A DNA stretch of 9,258 nt. Origin: an uncultured Bacteroidales bacterium. Lineage in GTDB: Bacteria > Bacteroidota > Bacteroidia > Bacteroidales > UBA932. The notes below the pieces were generated by a model, which was not told the DNA's origin, ran no database searches, and was given only the letters and a program-made list of their open reading frames with translations. Made by a program: the position numbers and the translations under genes. The stretch spans positions 1 to 9,258 of the forward strand of contig CAJOMY010000063.1 of assembly GCA_905235775.1 (NCBI GenBank), given 5' to 3'. Positions 1-8,800 of the stretch are shown piece after piece (positions within the stretch are counted from its first letter, which is position 1; each line of letters begins with the position of its first letter).

Positions 1-1
1 G

Positions 2-1486
2 GGCGGCGCCACGATGATCCGCTACCCGATGGCGGGGATGGCCTCCGAGCACATCTCCGTATGCGTCACGGACCTGGAGGGGAACATCCTTTCCACCCTG
101 CAGGTGGATGATTTCGGCGACGAAGAGCGCTACCTCACCAACGTGACCTGGTCGCCGGACAGCAAATACATCTTCGTGCAGGTCCTGGCGCGCAACCAGC
201 ATTGGATGAACCTCAATATGTACCGCTCCGACGACGGCCGCTTCGTGCGCACCATCCTCTCCGAGAGCAACGACGCCTGGGTGGAGCCGCTCGACCCGCT
301 TTACTTCCTGCAGGGCAGCTACGAGTTCCTCTACCGCACCGACAACCGCGACGGCTGGCGCAATCTCTACCGCTGCGACACGCTCGGACGTGTGGAGCGC
401 ATCACCCCGGTGGACGCCGACGTGGCCTACGTCGCCAACGACGGCAAATACGTCTATTACACGTCCGCGGAGGTTTCCCCCATCGAGAACCACCTCTTCC
501 GCGTGCGGCTGGGCAGGAAAAATGGCATCCAGGGCAAGCCGAAGCGCCTCACCCCCGAGGCGGGCTGGCACCAGGTCTCGCTCTCGCCCGACTGCAGCAA
601 GTTCATCGACCGCTATTCTTCCTTCAACGTCCCGGGCGTCACACAGGTGCGCAGCACGGACGGCAAGCTGCTGGAGACCGTTCTCACCGCCCTCGATCCG
701 CTGGACGAATACGCCCAGTGCCGCGTGGAGCTGGGCACCACGCCCTCCGCCGACGGGCAGTTCGACAACTACTACCGCCTCTACTATCCCCGCGGCTTCG
801 ACCCGTCGAAGAAATATCCCCTGCTCGTCTACGTCTACGGCGGCCCGCACTCGCAGATGGTCAACAACTCCTGGCTCGGCGGCATCCGGATGTGGGAAAT
901 GCTGATGGCCCAGCGCGGCTACGTCGTCTATGTGCAGGACAACCGCGGCACGCAGAACCGCGGCGCAGCCTTCGAGAAGGCCATCAACCGGCGCTGCGGC
1001 ACGGCCGAAGCCGAAGACCAGATGGCCGGCATCCGCGCGCTGCTGGACCGCGCCCCCTGGATCGACCGCAGCCGCATCGGCGTGCATGGCTGGAGCTACG
1101 GCGGCTTCATGACCCTGTCGCTCGCCACGCGCAACCCCGGCTTCTTCAAGGCGGCCGTGGCGGGCGGGCCCGTCATCGACTGGCAGTGGTATGAAGTCAT
1201 GTACGGAGAACGCTATATGGACACGCCCCAGACCAACCCGGACGGCTTTGCCGAGGCTTCGCTGATCCCGCGCGCGAAGGACCTCACGGGCCGCGTGCTC
1301 ATCTGCCAGGGGCTCCTGGACGGCACCGTCGTGCCGCAGCACTCGCTCAGTTTCGTGCAGGCCTGCATCGAGGCGGGCGTGCCGGTCGACTGGTTCCCCT
1401 ACCCGCTCGACGAGCACAACATGCGCGGCAAGGCGCGCGTACACCTCTACGAGAAAATTACCGACTACTTCGAAACTTTCCTATGA
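2..1486 (+). CDS. S9B family peptidase (dipeptidyl peptidase IV-like), 5'-truncated by the window edge
   Basis: This is the C-terminal part of a prolyl-specific serine exopeptidase that removes X-Pro dipeptides from peptide N-termini, normally in the periplasm. The frame is open from base 2. The ATG at 14 is internal, because the residues after it (RYPMAG) match human DPP-IV around residue 256, so roughly 250 residues of beta-propeller, including the Glu-Glu N-terminus anchor and any signal peptide, lie off the left edge. Counting from that Met: late propeller at about 1-250, then the alpha/beta hydrolase domain. Visible motifs are VYGGP (oxyanion Tyr), GWSYGG with nucleophile Ser361, Asp436 in GLLDGT and His468 in DEHNM. 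The WYEVMYGERYM stretch matches the S1-pocket tyrosines of DPP-IV. The position of human Asn710 appears to be Thr438. The stop overlaps the next start (ATGA). Family is confident; exact substrate preference is inferred. Confidence 0.93.
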   Translation, partial: GGATMIRYPMAGMASEHISVCVTDLEGNILSTLQVDDFGDEERYLTNVTWSPDSKYIFVQVLARNQHWMNLNMYRSDDGRFVRTILSESNDAWVEPLDPLYFLQGSYEFLYRTDNRDGWRNLYRCDTLGRVERITPVDADVAYVANDGKYVYYTSAEVSPIENHLFRVRLGRKNGIQGKPKRLTPEAGWHQVSLSPDCSKFIDRYSSFNVPGVTQVRSTDGKLLETVLTALDPLDEYAQCRVELGTTPSADGQFDNYYRLYYPRGFDPSKKYPLLVYVYGGPHSQMVNNSWLGGIRMWEMLMAQRGYVVYVQDNRGTQNRGAAFEKAINRRCGTAEAEDQMAGIRALLDRAPWIDRSRIGVHGWSYGGFMTLSLATRNPGFFKAAVAGGPVIDWQWYEVMYGERYMDTPQTNPDGFAEASLIPRAKDLTGRVLICQGLLDGTVVPQHSLSFVQACIEAGVPVDWFPYPLDEHNMRGKARVHLYEKITDYFETFL

Positions 1487-2613
1487 GAAGAATCCTGACT
1501 GCCGCCCTGGCCCTGCTGCTGGCCGCCTCGCCGCTGCTTGCGCAGAAGAAAGCGGAGACCAAGCTGTACGACAAGACCCTCGCGAAGCCCTCCGTGGAGG
1601 CCTTCGACAAGTTCCTGAAGAAATACCCGTCCTCCGTCTATGCGCCCGACATCCTGGCGCGCAAGGATACCCTGCTGAACATCTCGCCTTATGACGGGGC
1701 GCAGGCGGCCGCGATCGCGGGGCCGCTCCTGCCCGACGGCGCTGCATTCCGCGCCATCGCCGACCGGCGCGAGGCCGTGGACCGCATCTATGCCATTTGC
1801 CTGGGCGGCGAGGGCCTGGCACTGGACCAGGTGCGCATCGTCACCCTCGTGGACGGCCGCGACGGCTGGACGCAGGAAGGCGTCTATGACGCCCCGGCTG
1901 CCGATGCCGAGGGGATGGCTTCCCGGTCGTTCGTGGACGGGAGTTCCGTCGTCACCATCCGGGGCACCCGTTTCCTGTTCTTCAACTACCTGCTCGACGG
2001 CGCGGACGGGCAGGCCTACGTCGCCGCCGCTTACGCCCCGCAGACCGACGACTTCGGCTGCGTCTCCTTCCGCGGCAAGGACGTCCGGGGCACGGGACAC
2101 GTCCCGCCCTACCACATTCTCGGCCGCTCGGACGAGGCCCTGCTCAGCGGCATGGACCGCCCCTGGATGCGGCTGCTCCTCCAGCAGATCCGGGACAACG
2201 AATGGCTCGAAGAGATCCCGGAGAACATCTGGCTCACCGACGCCGCCATCGCCTGGTGGCAGGAGCAGAACCCTGACGCCTTGACAAGCGCCACACATCT
2301 GAAATTCAACATCCTGCAGCCCGAGTGTTCGCTCGTGGAGGAGTACGCGAAAGCCAAGGGCAAGAAGAATTCATCGAAGTACACGGCCGCCATGTTCGAC
2401 CACCGCGGCTGGACCGTCATCGTCGTCTACCAGAAGGCCGACGACAACTACGTCCTCGCCTGGGCCGAGCCCGAATGCCAGGACCACCGGCGCGACCGCC
2501 TGCTCAACAGCATCGCCTTCGACGACGCCAACACCCTCGCCCTGTCCTACTACCACGGCAACCGGACCTTCAAGTACCGGCTGAACCTCACATCGAAGAA
2601 TCTTCGGCGGTAA
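1483..2613 (+). CDS. secreted protein of unknown function, translationally coupled to the S9 peptidase
   Basis: This encodes a 376-residue protein that I do not recognise. Residues 1-20 form a typical Sec signal peptide: an Arg-Arg start, an Ala/Leu-rich core, and probable cleavage after Ala20 (LLA/Q). There is no lipobox cysteine, so a soluble periplasmic or exported protein is likelier than a lipoprotein. Just after the signal, VEAFDKFLKKYPSSVYAPD (about residues 38-56) resembles one TPR/BamD-like helical repeat. The rest looks like mixed alpha/beta with many aromatic and acidic residues and no catalytic motif I can name. The start is fixed by the four-base overlap with the upstream stop (1483-1486). 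No Shine-Dalgarno is visible, so translation probably re-initiates after the peptidase gene. It ends in tandem TAA stops (2611-2616). Being the last gene of the unit, it may share a peptide-processing role with the peptidase, but that is inferred from position only. Confidence 0.85.
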   Translation: MRRILTAALALLLAASPLLAQKKAETKLYDKTLAKPSVEAFDKFLKKYPSSVYAPDILARKDTLLNISPYDGAQAAAIAGPLLPDGAAFRAIADRREAVDRIYAICLGGEGLALDQVRIVTLVDGRDGWTQEGVYDAPAADAEGMASRSFVDGSSVVTIRGTRFLFFNYLLDGADGQAYVAAAYAPQTDDFGCVSFRGKDVRGTGHVPPYHILGRSDEALLSGMDRPWMRLLLQQIRDNEWLEEIPENIWLTDAAIAWWQEQNPDALTSATHLKFNILQPECSLVEEYAKAKGKKNSSKYTAAMFDHRGWTVIVVYQKADDNYVLAWAEPECQDHRRDRLLNSIAFDDANTLALSYYHGNRTFKYRLNLTSKNLRR

Positions 2614-2776
2614 TAAGAATTGGGTCTCATTTATACAAGACGATTATCGGGAAAGACTAATCAAGTTGGAGGACAAAGTACCTCATAGTGGTCTTGTTGA
2701 AAAGTGTATTCTCTGCCCGCCATCACAATTGAGGCACTACCAGAACATCGATTTTCCCATGTAATGATTTTCCATG
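2614..2776. other. A+T-rich intergenic stretch between converging genes
   Basis: These 163 bases separate the ends of two converging units and are clearly richer in A+T than either side. I see no RNA gene, no promoter that would make sense here, and no GC-rich hairpin followed by a T-run on either strand. One + strand frame, 2612-2761, is open for 50 codons and ends at TAA TGA. It has no usable start codon, and its predicted peptide holds a Cys-x-x-Cys and would be rich in AT-ending codons. It may be a decayed gene end or chance. A weak 7-bp inverted repeat (ACAAGAC at 2635-2641, GTCTTGT at 2691-2697) is too far apart to be a normal terminator. Confidence 0.6.
2750..2776 (+). repeat. imperfect 12/11-base direct repeat next to the RND stop codon
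   Basis: GATTTTCCCATG (2750-2761) is followed, four bases later, by GATTTTCCATG (2766-2776). They differ by one C. The second copy directly abuts the stop codon of the minus-strand RND gene at 2777-2779. The repeat is plainly present. Its meaning is unknown, and it could be a slippage duplication or the edge of a former insertion. Confidence 0.55.
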
Positions 2777-5700
2777 CTATTTGCGCAATGAAATAACCGG
2801 CAGCCATAGCAGGAGCGCCATCACAGAAAAAAGCAATCCGGCAATCGTCCCGACGGCAAAGGCGAACCAGAACACCTCGCCAGGTCCGTCAAATAGAAAA
2901 GGGACCAAACCCAGGACCGTTGAGAGGATGGTCAGGGAGATGGGGCGGATCTTGCGGGAAAAGGCGTGGAGATACGAGCGGCACGCGCGCCACTCTGAGA
3001 CCAGGTAGATCCCGGCATTGACCGTGATGCCGCAGAGCATCACGAAGGCCGCGAAACCACCCGTGTCGAAAGTGAAATCCGACCAGCCGAAGGCCAGGAA
3101 CAGTCCCACGAACGACAGCGGGATCATCAGGATGATGGCAAGTGGCAAGCGCAGCGAATTGAAATGGACCGACAGGATTACGAAGATAATTGCAATCACC
3201 AGCAGGATCAACCCGGCGTATTTCTCTTTTGCGTCGTAATACCACCCGCGGCGGTCATCATCGGCGTGGAATCCTATCGGCAATACGCTGCCGTTCATCC
3301 AATCCACAGCCTCTTTGATCACCTTCTCCGCCAGCTGGTAGGATCCGATGAAGTTGAACCGGACTGTCAGCGCATACGCCTGGTTCTCTTTGCGGACCGG
3401 CAGGCCGGTACGGTCTTTCGTGATACTGCCGGCCTCCGAGAGTTTCATCTTCCGCTCCTCGTCCACGGCCACGGCGCTGTTGTCCAGGTGCCAGAGATCC
3501 AGCGCATCCTTCTCGGACGAGACGAGCCGCACATTCGTGTATTCTCCGCCATACGGCAAGCGAATCACGGACGCGTCGTAGAGCGGAGACTGCAGGGCGG
3601 CATAGTAGGCATACGGGCTGACGCCCCGGCTGCTCAGCGCCTCGAAATCGTAGCGCAGATTGAACTCCGTGCGGGGCCGGTCATTCCAGCTTGAGCCACA
3701 GATCTCCGGCCCCGACACGCGCCGGTTCTCCGACAGATGCCCGATCAGGCGTTCGCCGTAAGCGTTCAGCTCATCGAAGTTATAGCCCGTCAGCGTGATT
3801 GCGTATGAGCGCGTGTCCGTGACGATGTTGTTGTTGAAATAACTGTCGTCAATACCGGACACGCTCCAGTTGGCACCGCCGAAGTTCGCGGCCATCGAGA
3901 TAATGTCCCCCTTGATGCGCGACGGCAGCCAGGTCCCCTCGTACTCCGGCTTGAACCAGACCGTGATGGTGCCGTCGTCGTATCGCAGGATGCGCGTCTC
4001 GAACACATCAATCTCGTCAAAATGCGCGAGGTAATTCTCCATGCTGCGCATCACTTCGTCGAGCTGCTGCACGGTGCAGCCTTCGGGCATTCCTGCCCGC
4101 ACATAGAGCTGCGGCCGGGCGGGTTCGCGGTAGAAATCGGACCGGGACATCGCCCTGTGGAACGACGCGAACGACGTCCCCAGAATCTTGTCCACGGTGC
4201 TTTTGTTGTCGGCGTACGGACGCCAGCCCACGATCTTGTTCAGCACCTGTTCATAGCGTTTCGGTTCCCGGCCCTCCTGCCCGAACTTCGTCGGCAGCAG
4301 GCAGGTGGGGATACCGAACAGCACGACCAATGCCACCCGATACACCCAGCGGTGCCGCACGCCCCAGCGGATATAGCGCCCGTAAGCGGCGCGGCACCGT
4401 GCCAGACGCCGTTTTCGCACGGGCCTGGGCTCCCGGACCACCACGGGAAGGTAATCCAGCAACGCCGGCACGAACAGATAAGCCACGCACAGCGACACGC
4501 AGAGGTTGATCACGATGACCCAGATGAAATCCGTCAGGTTGGCCTTTTCCTGCTCGGGCATCAGCAGGATTACGAGCAGCGCCGCGACCGTCGTCATCAC
4601 GGCACAGAGCAGCGAGGGGAACACCTTCCGGTCCCCGCAACGCGCGTAATGATCGATCATCACGATGCTGTTGTCGATGATGATGCCCAGCGACACCGTC
4701 ACACCCGCGAGGGTGTAGATGTGAATCTGCAGCCCCAGGAAATAATAGAGCGCGACGCTGACCAGCAGGTTGACCGCCAGCGTGACGGCGATCACCGCCA
4801 TGTAGCGCCAGGAACGCGCGGACAGGCCCACGAACACCAGCAGGATCAGCAGGCAGAGCGCCGTGCGGAAATAAATCTTGTCCAGCTCGTCGGAGATATA
4901 TTCCGAATAATCATAGCCTGCCGACACGCCGATCTCCTCCGGGAACCCCGGCTCCAGCTCCGCCATCCGCGCCTTCACGGCTCCCACCACCTCCAGGAGG
5001 TTGGCGTCCGGCGACACCTCCACCGACAGGGTGAGCACATTGAGTCCGTTGACCCGGTAATAAGAGCCCGGCAGCGACTCCTGATAGCGCCACGAGGCAA
5101 TCTCGCCCAGGTGCACCACCCGCTCCCCCACCCGCTTCACGGGAATGGACGCGAAGTCCGGGCGGTTCCTGTCACCGTCATTCCGGGCTTGACCCGGAAT
5201 CACGCTGCGCAGGCGGACCCCGTATGCCTGCCCGCCCAATTGCGTCACCCCCGCCGTCTCCTCTGTAAAACAGTCCGACAGCGCGGCCCGGATATCCCCT
5301 GCCGTGATGCCCAGGACCTCACAACGGGGCGCATCGAAAGTGAGCACCCACTCGAAAGGCGTCTGCCCGTAGAAATCCACGCTGCTCACCCCTTCCACCG
5401 TCGAGAGCGGATAGAGCAGTTCCCGCTCTACGAAATCCGCGATCTCCTGCGAGGGCAGGGCGCTGCGGATGCTGTACGTGATGGCTGTCTGGGGCTGGGT
5501 GCCCCGGGCATTGAGCGAAATCGCCGGATAGCTGCAACCCTCCGGCAACTTCGAATAAATGTTGCGGATCTGCGAGGCCACCTCGAAACGCACGGCCTCC
5601 AGGTCGGAGCGGCGCCCCACGGTCAGGGAGACGGAGCCGGCGCCGTCACGCGAGACGCTGCTGACGGCCTCCACGGCCCGGATCGTCGCCAGCGCACCCT

Positions 5701-5896
5701 CCAGGCAGCTTGTCACCTCCGCCTCCACGATGCGGGCCGAAGCATCGGGATAACGGAAACTGACCTCGATCGTGCGCGACGTCGCGGAAGGCGTATACTG
5801 CACCTTCAGCCGGGGAAAGCAGGCGATGCCGACCAGGGCAGCCGCTGCCATCAGCAGCAGCACCGAAAAGGAGGATATGCCCCTGCGCTCCCTCAT
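2777..5896 (-). CDS. RND efflux permease, second (divergent) subunit of the pump
   Basis: This is a 1039-residue inner-membrane RND transporter: 12 predicted helices in two repeats, each with a large periplasmic loop. TM1 is about 10-27, TM2-6 lie around 330-490, TM7 follows a basic linker, and TM8-12 are at the C-terminus. I chose ATG 5896 over 5929: it leaves one base after the upstream stop (TGAAATG) and gives the short cytoplasmic N-terminus usual for the family. The 5929 start would overlap 32 bases. In TM4 Asp408 is kept in IIIDNSIV (AcrB has Asp-Asp). In TM10 the AcrB Lys940 position appears to be Asn960, followed by Ala961. In TM11 Lys982 replaces Arg971, and Thr989 is kept. It is more divergent than its partner upstream. 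A palindromic element adds an in-frame peptide at about 232-240, in the segment matching the AcrB funnel/docking hairpin. Substrate unknown. Confidence 0.93.
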   Translation of the reverse strand: MRERRGISSFSVLLLMAAAALVGIACFPRLKVQYTPSATSRTIEVSFRYPDASARIVEAEVTSCLEGALATIRAVEAVSSVSRDGAGSVSLTVGRRSDLEAVRFEVASQIRNIYSKLPEGCSYPAISLNARGTQPQTAITYSIRSALPSQEIADFVERELLYPLSTVEGVSSVDFYGQTPFEWVLTFDAPRCEVLGITAGDIRAALSDCFTEETAGVTQLGGQAYGVRLRSVIPGQARNDGDRNRPDFASIPVKRVGERVVHLGEIASWRYQESLPGSYYRVNGLNVLTLSVEVSPDANLLEVVGAVKARMAELEPGFPEEIGVSAGYDYSEYISDELDKIYFRTALCLLILLVFVGLSARSWRYMAVIAVTLAVNLLVSVALYYFLGLQIHIYTLAGVTVSLGIIIDNSIVMIDHYARCGDRKVFPSLLCAVMTTVAALLVILLMPEQEKANLTDFIWVIVINLCVSLCVAYLFVPALLDYLPVVVREPRPVRKRRLARCRAAYGRYIRWGVRHRWVYRVALVVLFGIPTCLLPTKFGQEGREPKRYEQVLNKIVGWRPYADNKSTVDKILGTSFASFHRAMSRSDFYREPARPQLYVRAGMPEGCTVQQLDEVMRSMENYLAHFDEIDVFETRILRYDDGTITVWFKPEYEGTWLPSRIKGDIISMAANFGGANWSVSGIDDSYFNNNIVTDTRSYAITLTGYNFDELNAYGERLIGHLSENRRVSGPEICGSSWNDRPRTEFNLRYDFEALSSRGVSPYAYYAALQSPLYDASVIRLPYGGEYTNVRLVSSEKDALDLWHLDNSAVAVDEERKMKLSEAGSITKDRTGLPVRKENQAYALTVRFNFIGSYQLAEKVIKEAVDWMNGSVLPIGFHADDDRRGWYYDAKEKYAGLILLVIAIIFVILSVHFNSLRLPLAIILMIPLSFVGLFLAFGWSDFTFDTGGFAAFVMLCGITVNAGIYLVSEWRACRSYLHAFSRKIRPISLTILSTVLGLVPFLFDGPGEVFWFAFAVGTIAGLLFSVMALLLWLPVISLRK
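5176..5204 (-). repeat. palindromic element, copy A, in frame inside the second RND gene
   Basis: On the + strand, ATTCCGGG (5180-5187) and CCCGGAAT (5193-5200) are perfect 8-bp inverted arms around the loop CTTGA. Outside them CGT (5176-5178) pairs with ACG (5202-5204) across one C/C mismatch, so the full stem is 12 pairs with one mismatch. Read by the gene it gives Val-Ile-Pro-Gly-Gln-Ala-Arg-Asn-Asp (residues 232-240 from the 5896 start). The flanking protein reads smoothly (YGVRLR ... DFASIPVKR) if about 14-16 residues are removed, which suggests an in-frame insertion. Confidence 0.85.
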
Positions 5897-5897
5897 T

Positions 5898-8800
5898 TCA
5901 GACCCGTCGTTTGCCGTATATGGCGGCATAGACCGCCGGCACGAAGAAGAGGCTTACGAGCGTGCCCGCCGCCATTCCCACGATAACCACGAGGGCCATC
6001 GGATATTGCAGGTCGGCTCCCATGCTGCCCCGCGTGAGGAACGGCGCCACGGCGAGAATGGTCGTCAGCGAAGTCATCAGGATGGCCTTGAGGCGCCTGT
6101 GACCCGCTTCGTGGACGGCCTCCTCGACCTCCCAGCCATCGCGCACCAGGCGGTTGATCGTGTCGATCTTGAGGATGGAGTCGTTGACCACGATACCCGT
6201 GATGACCACCAGGCCGATCAGCGACATCATATTGATGCTCACCCCCGCCAGCCACAGGAAGCCCAGCGACACCGCGATGTCGATCACCACTTCCGACAGG
6301 ATGATGAAGGGCTGAACGAGCGACTCGAACTGTGATGCCAGGATGAGGAAGAGCAGCGCCAGCGCGACCAGCAGCACCAGCAGCATCTCCCGGATCATCT
6401 CGCGGTTGCTGAACCAGGCACCCGAAAAGTCCGCATCGAAACGTCCGCCCCGCTGCAGGGTGGCACGGATGACGGACATCGTGCCCGGGACGTCCCGGGC
6501 CGGGATGTCCAGCGAGAGCGGATAGTAGTTGCCGTCGTCGCCGGAGACCAGCGCCTTGAAATCCTGTTCGAACGTCTGCCGCATCAGCGCCGAGGCCGGG
6601 ATCTCCGTCTTCGTGCCGTCTGCCTGCGCCACGGACACGGTGGCACGGGCGAGCAGCTGCGAGAGCTCCTCCGCATCCGTGCCCAGCACCACGGGCACCG
6701 ACCGCGCGCCCTGCACGATCTCGAACAGGCGGTTGCCGTTCAGGGCATTGCGGAGCGCGTTTGTCAAGTCGCTAAAGCTGACCCCGTACAGGGCCATCAG
6801 CTCCGGATCGGACACATACAGGACATCCTGCTTGACGGGCACCCCGTCCACCCGGACTCCCGGCAGGGCGGTCCGGATATCTGCCAGCGCGTCCCGGACC
6901 CCGGATACTGTCAGCACCTGCCCGCCTCCGGGCCGCAGACGGACGAGCAGCTGGGGCTCGCGTTCCGAGAAGACCATATCGAAGACATTGCCGGAATTCT
7001 CCCAGGCGGAAATCGCCTGCGGCCATCTCTCGCGCACCAGCGTGGAAAGGCGTTTTTGCAATTCGGCAAGTTCGCGTGCGCTGTCGCAGTTGACGTACAG
7101 TGACGCGGCGTTCATCGCCTGGTCCTCGCTGTGGCCGAGGACGAACTGCTGGACGCCCACCAGGGCGGTGGTCTTCGCTCCGGCATCCCCAGCTCCATTT
7201 CCGTCATTCCCGGCACCCTCGTTGCCATTCCCGGCTTGACCGGGAATCTCTCTGTTCGCCGAAGCCGCCGCCTCCAGCGCCATCACCCGCGCCCGGTTCT
7301 CCTCCAGGCTGACCGGATCGTTCCAGTCCAGGTGGAGGACGGCATCGGTGTAGGTGATGGGCGGGAGCTTCTCCTTGCGCATCCCCCAGACGCATACGGC
7401 CATCAGGGCGGCGCAGCCCAGCGGCAGCGTCCAGGAGATCCACTTATGGCCCAGGTGCCAGCCCACCGTACGGTCATACCAGCGCATCGCCCCGTCGAAG
7501 CGGATCCGGGACAGGAAAGCATTGGGGCGGAATGCCGGCAGCTTCCGGTAGAGAACCCAGTAATAGACGGGGAGCACGACCACCGTCACGGCATAGGAGA
7601 CCAGCAGGACCGTCGTCACGGCGATGGCCTGGTCATAGAAAAGCTGCCCGGCCAGGCCATTCAGGAAGATCAGCGGGATGAACACCGCACAGGTCGTCAA
7701 CACCGAACTGAGCATCGCCCCGCGCACTTCCTTCGTGCCCTCCACCACGGCGCTGCGAAGCGCCTCGCCCCGCTGCCAACGGGCGGTGATGTTGTCCGTG
7801 AGCACGATGGTGTTGTCCACCATCATACCCACGCCGAGCAGCAGGCCGGACAGGGAGATGATGTTGATCGAGAGCCCCAGGGCATAGAATACGAAGAAGG
7901 AGATGACCAGGGACACCGGGATCGTCAGCGCCACCAGCAGCGGCGAGCGCAGGTCTTTCATAAAAAAGAAGATGACCACGATGTCCAGCAGGATCGCCAA
8001 CAGGATGTTGATCAGCAAGTTGCGGATGGAATAATCCAGCAGCTCCGTTTGATCGCGGGTCAGGGTGAAAGCCATCTGCGGATAGTCCTGCGCGAAGACC
8101 TTCAGCTGCCCGGCAATCTCCCGCTTGAGGTCGGCCATCCGCGCCTCGTTCTGTTTGATCACAGCCAGCGTCACGGCATCCTGCCCGTCGCTACGCGCGA
8201 GGCCCGTGCGAGGCGCCTCCCGTTCCTCGACCCGAGCCACATCCTTCACTTGCAGCGTCCGCTCCCCCACCTTGAACCATACGTCCGCAATGTCCTCGCG
8301 CGAGGCGGCGAAGGAGCGGAACTTGACGTTGTAGTGGTATTCGCCGTCCCGGATGGTGAGGTTGGACAGGGACACGTTGGCCGAACTCACGGCCGCTTCG
8401 AACTGCCCCACCGACAGACCCAGCCGTGCGAGCGCCTCCGGGTCCGGGACCACGAGGATTTCGCGGGAGGCAGTGCCGCTCAGATCCACCATCGCCACCT
8501 CCGGCAGCTGTTCGATGCGCTTGGCGATCACGTCCCTGGCGAATTCGCTCATCCGCAAAAAATCGCCTCCGGCGTCCTTCAGCGTCATATTGATGTAGAA
8601 TGCGGGAATATCGGTGGCACTGGCCTTGAAGACCTTCGGACGGTCGATCCGCGGAAGCGAAGACATCGCGCGGTCGATCTTCTCGTTGACCTCGATGTAG
8701 TAGTAGTCGATGTCGCTGCCCTCCTCGAAGCTCAGGGTCATCACGGCGCTGCCGTCGCGTGCCTCGCTGCGGATGCCCTTCAGGCGTGCGATCTGCACCA

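Noticed and set aside
119..145. Glu-Glu in the peptidase (DEERYL) as the DPP-IV N-terminus anchor
   Set aside because: The surrounding residues align with human DPP-IV GDHYLCDVTW, well after Glu205-Glu206. The real anchor would lie in the missing upstream part.
202..1194. A 330-codon open frame overlapping the S9 peptidase on the same strand
   Set aside because: It is rich in Arg, Pro and Leu with no domain, whereas the other frame shows the full hydrolase motifs and triad.
1465..2298. A 277-codon minus-strand frame opposite the secreted protein
   Set aside because: It is Gly/Val/Arg-rich with no domain or signal, and the + strand frame has a signal peptide and a start coupled to the previous stop.
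2635..2697. Inverted repeat ACAAGAC / GTCTTGT as a terminator
   Set aside because: There are only 7 pairs with a 49-base loop and no T-run on either strand.
3678..3700. GGTCATTCCAGCTTGAGCC as a third copy of the palindromic element
   Set aside because: The arms do not pair, and the encoded SSWNDRPRTEF segment reads as ordinary RND sequence without an insertion.
5897..5929. ATG at 5929 as the start of the second RND gene
   Set aside because: It would add 11 polar residues and a 32-base overlap. The ATG at 5896, one base after the upstream stop, fits the family's short N-terminus better.
4022..5986. A 654-codon open frame on the + strand, antisense to the second RND gene
   Set aside because: It is a shadow of a GC-rich gene: the implied protein is dominated by His, Arg, Gln and Pro, has no domain or hydrophobic core, and the opposite strand is a clear RND transporter over the whole span.
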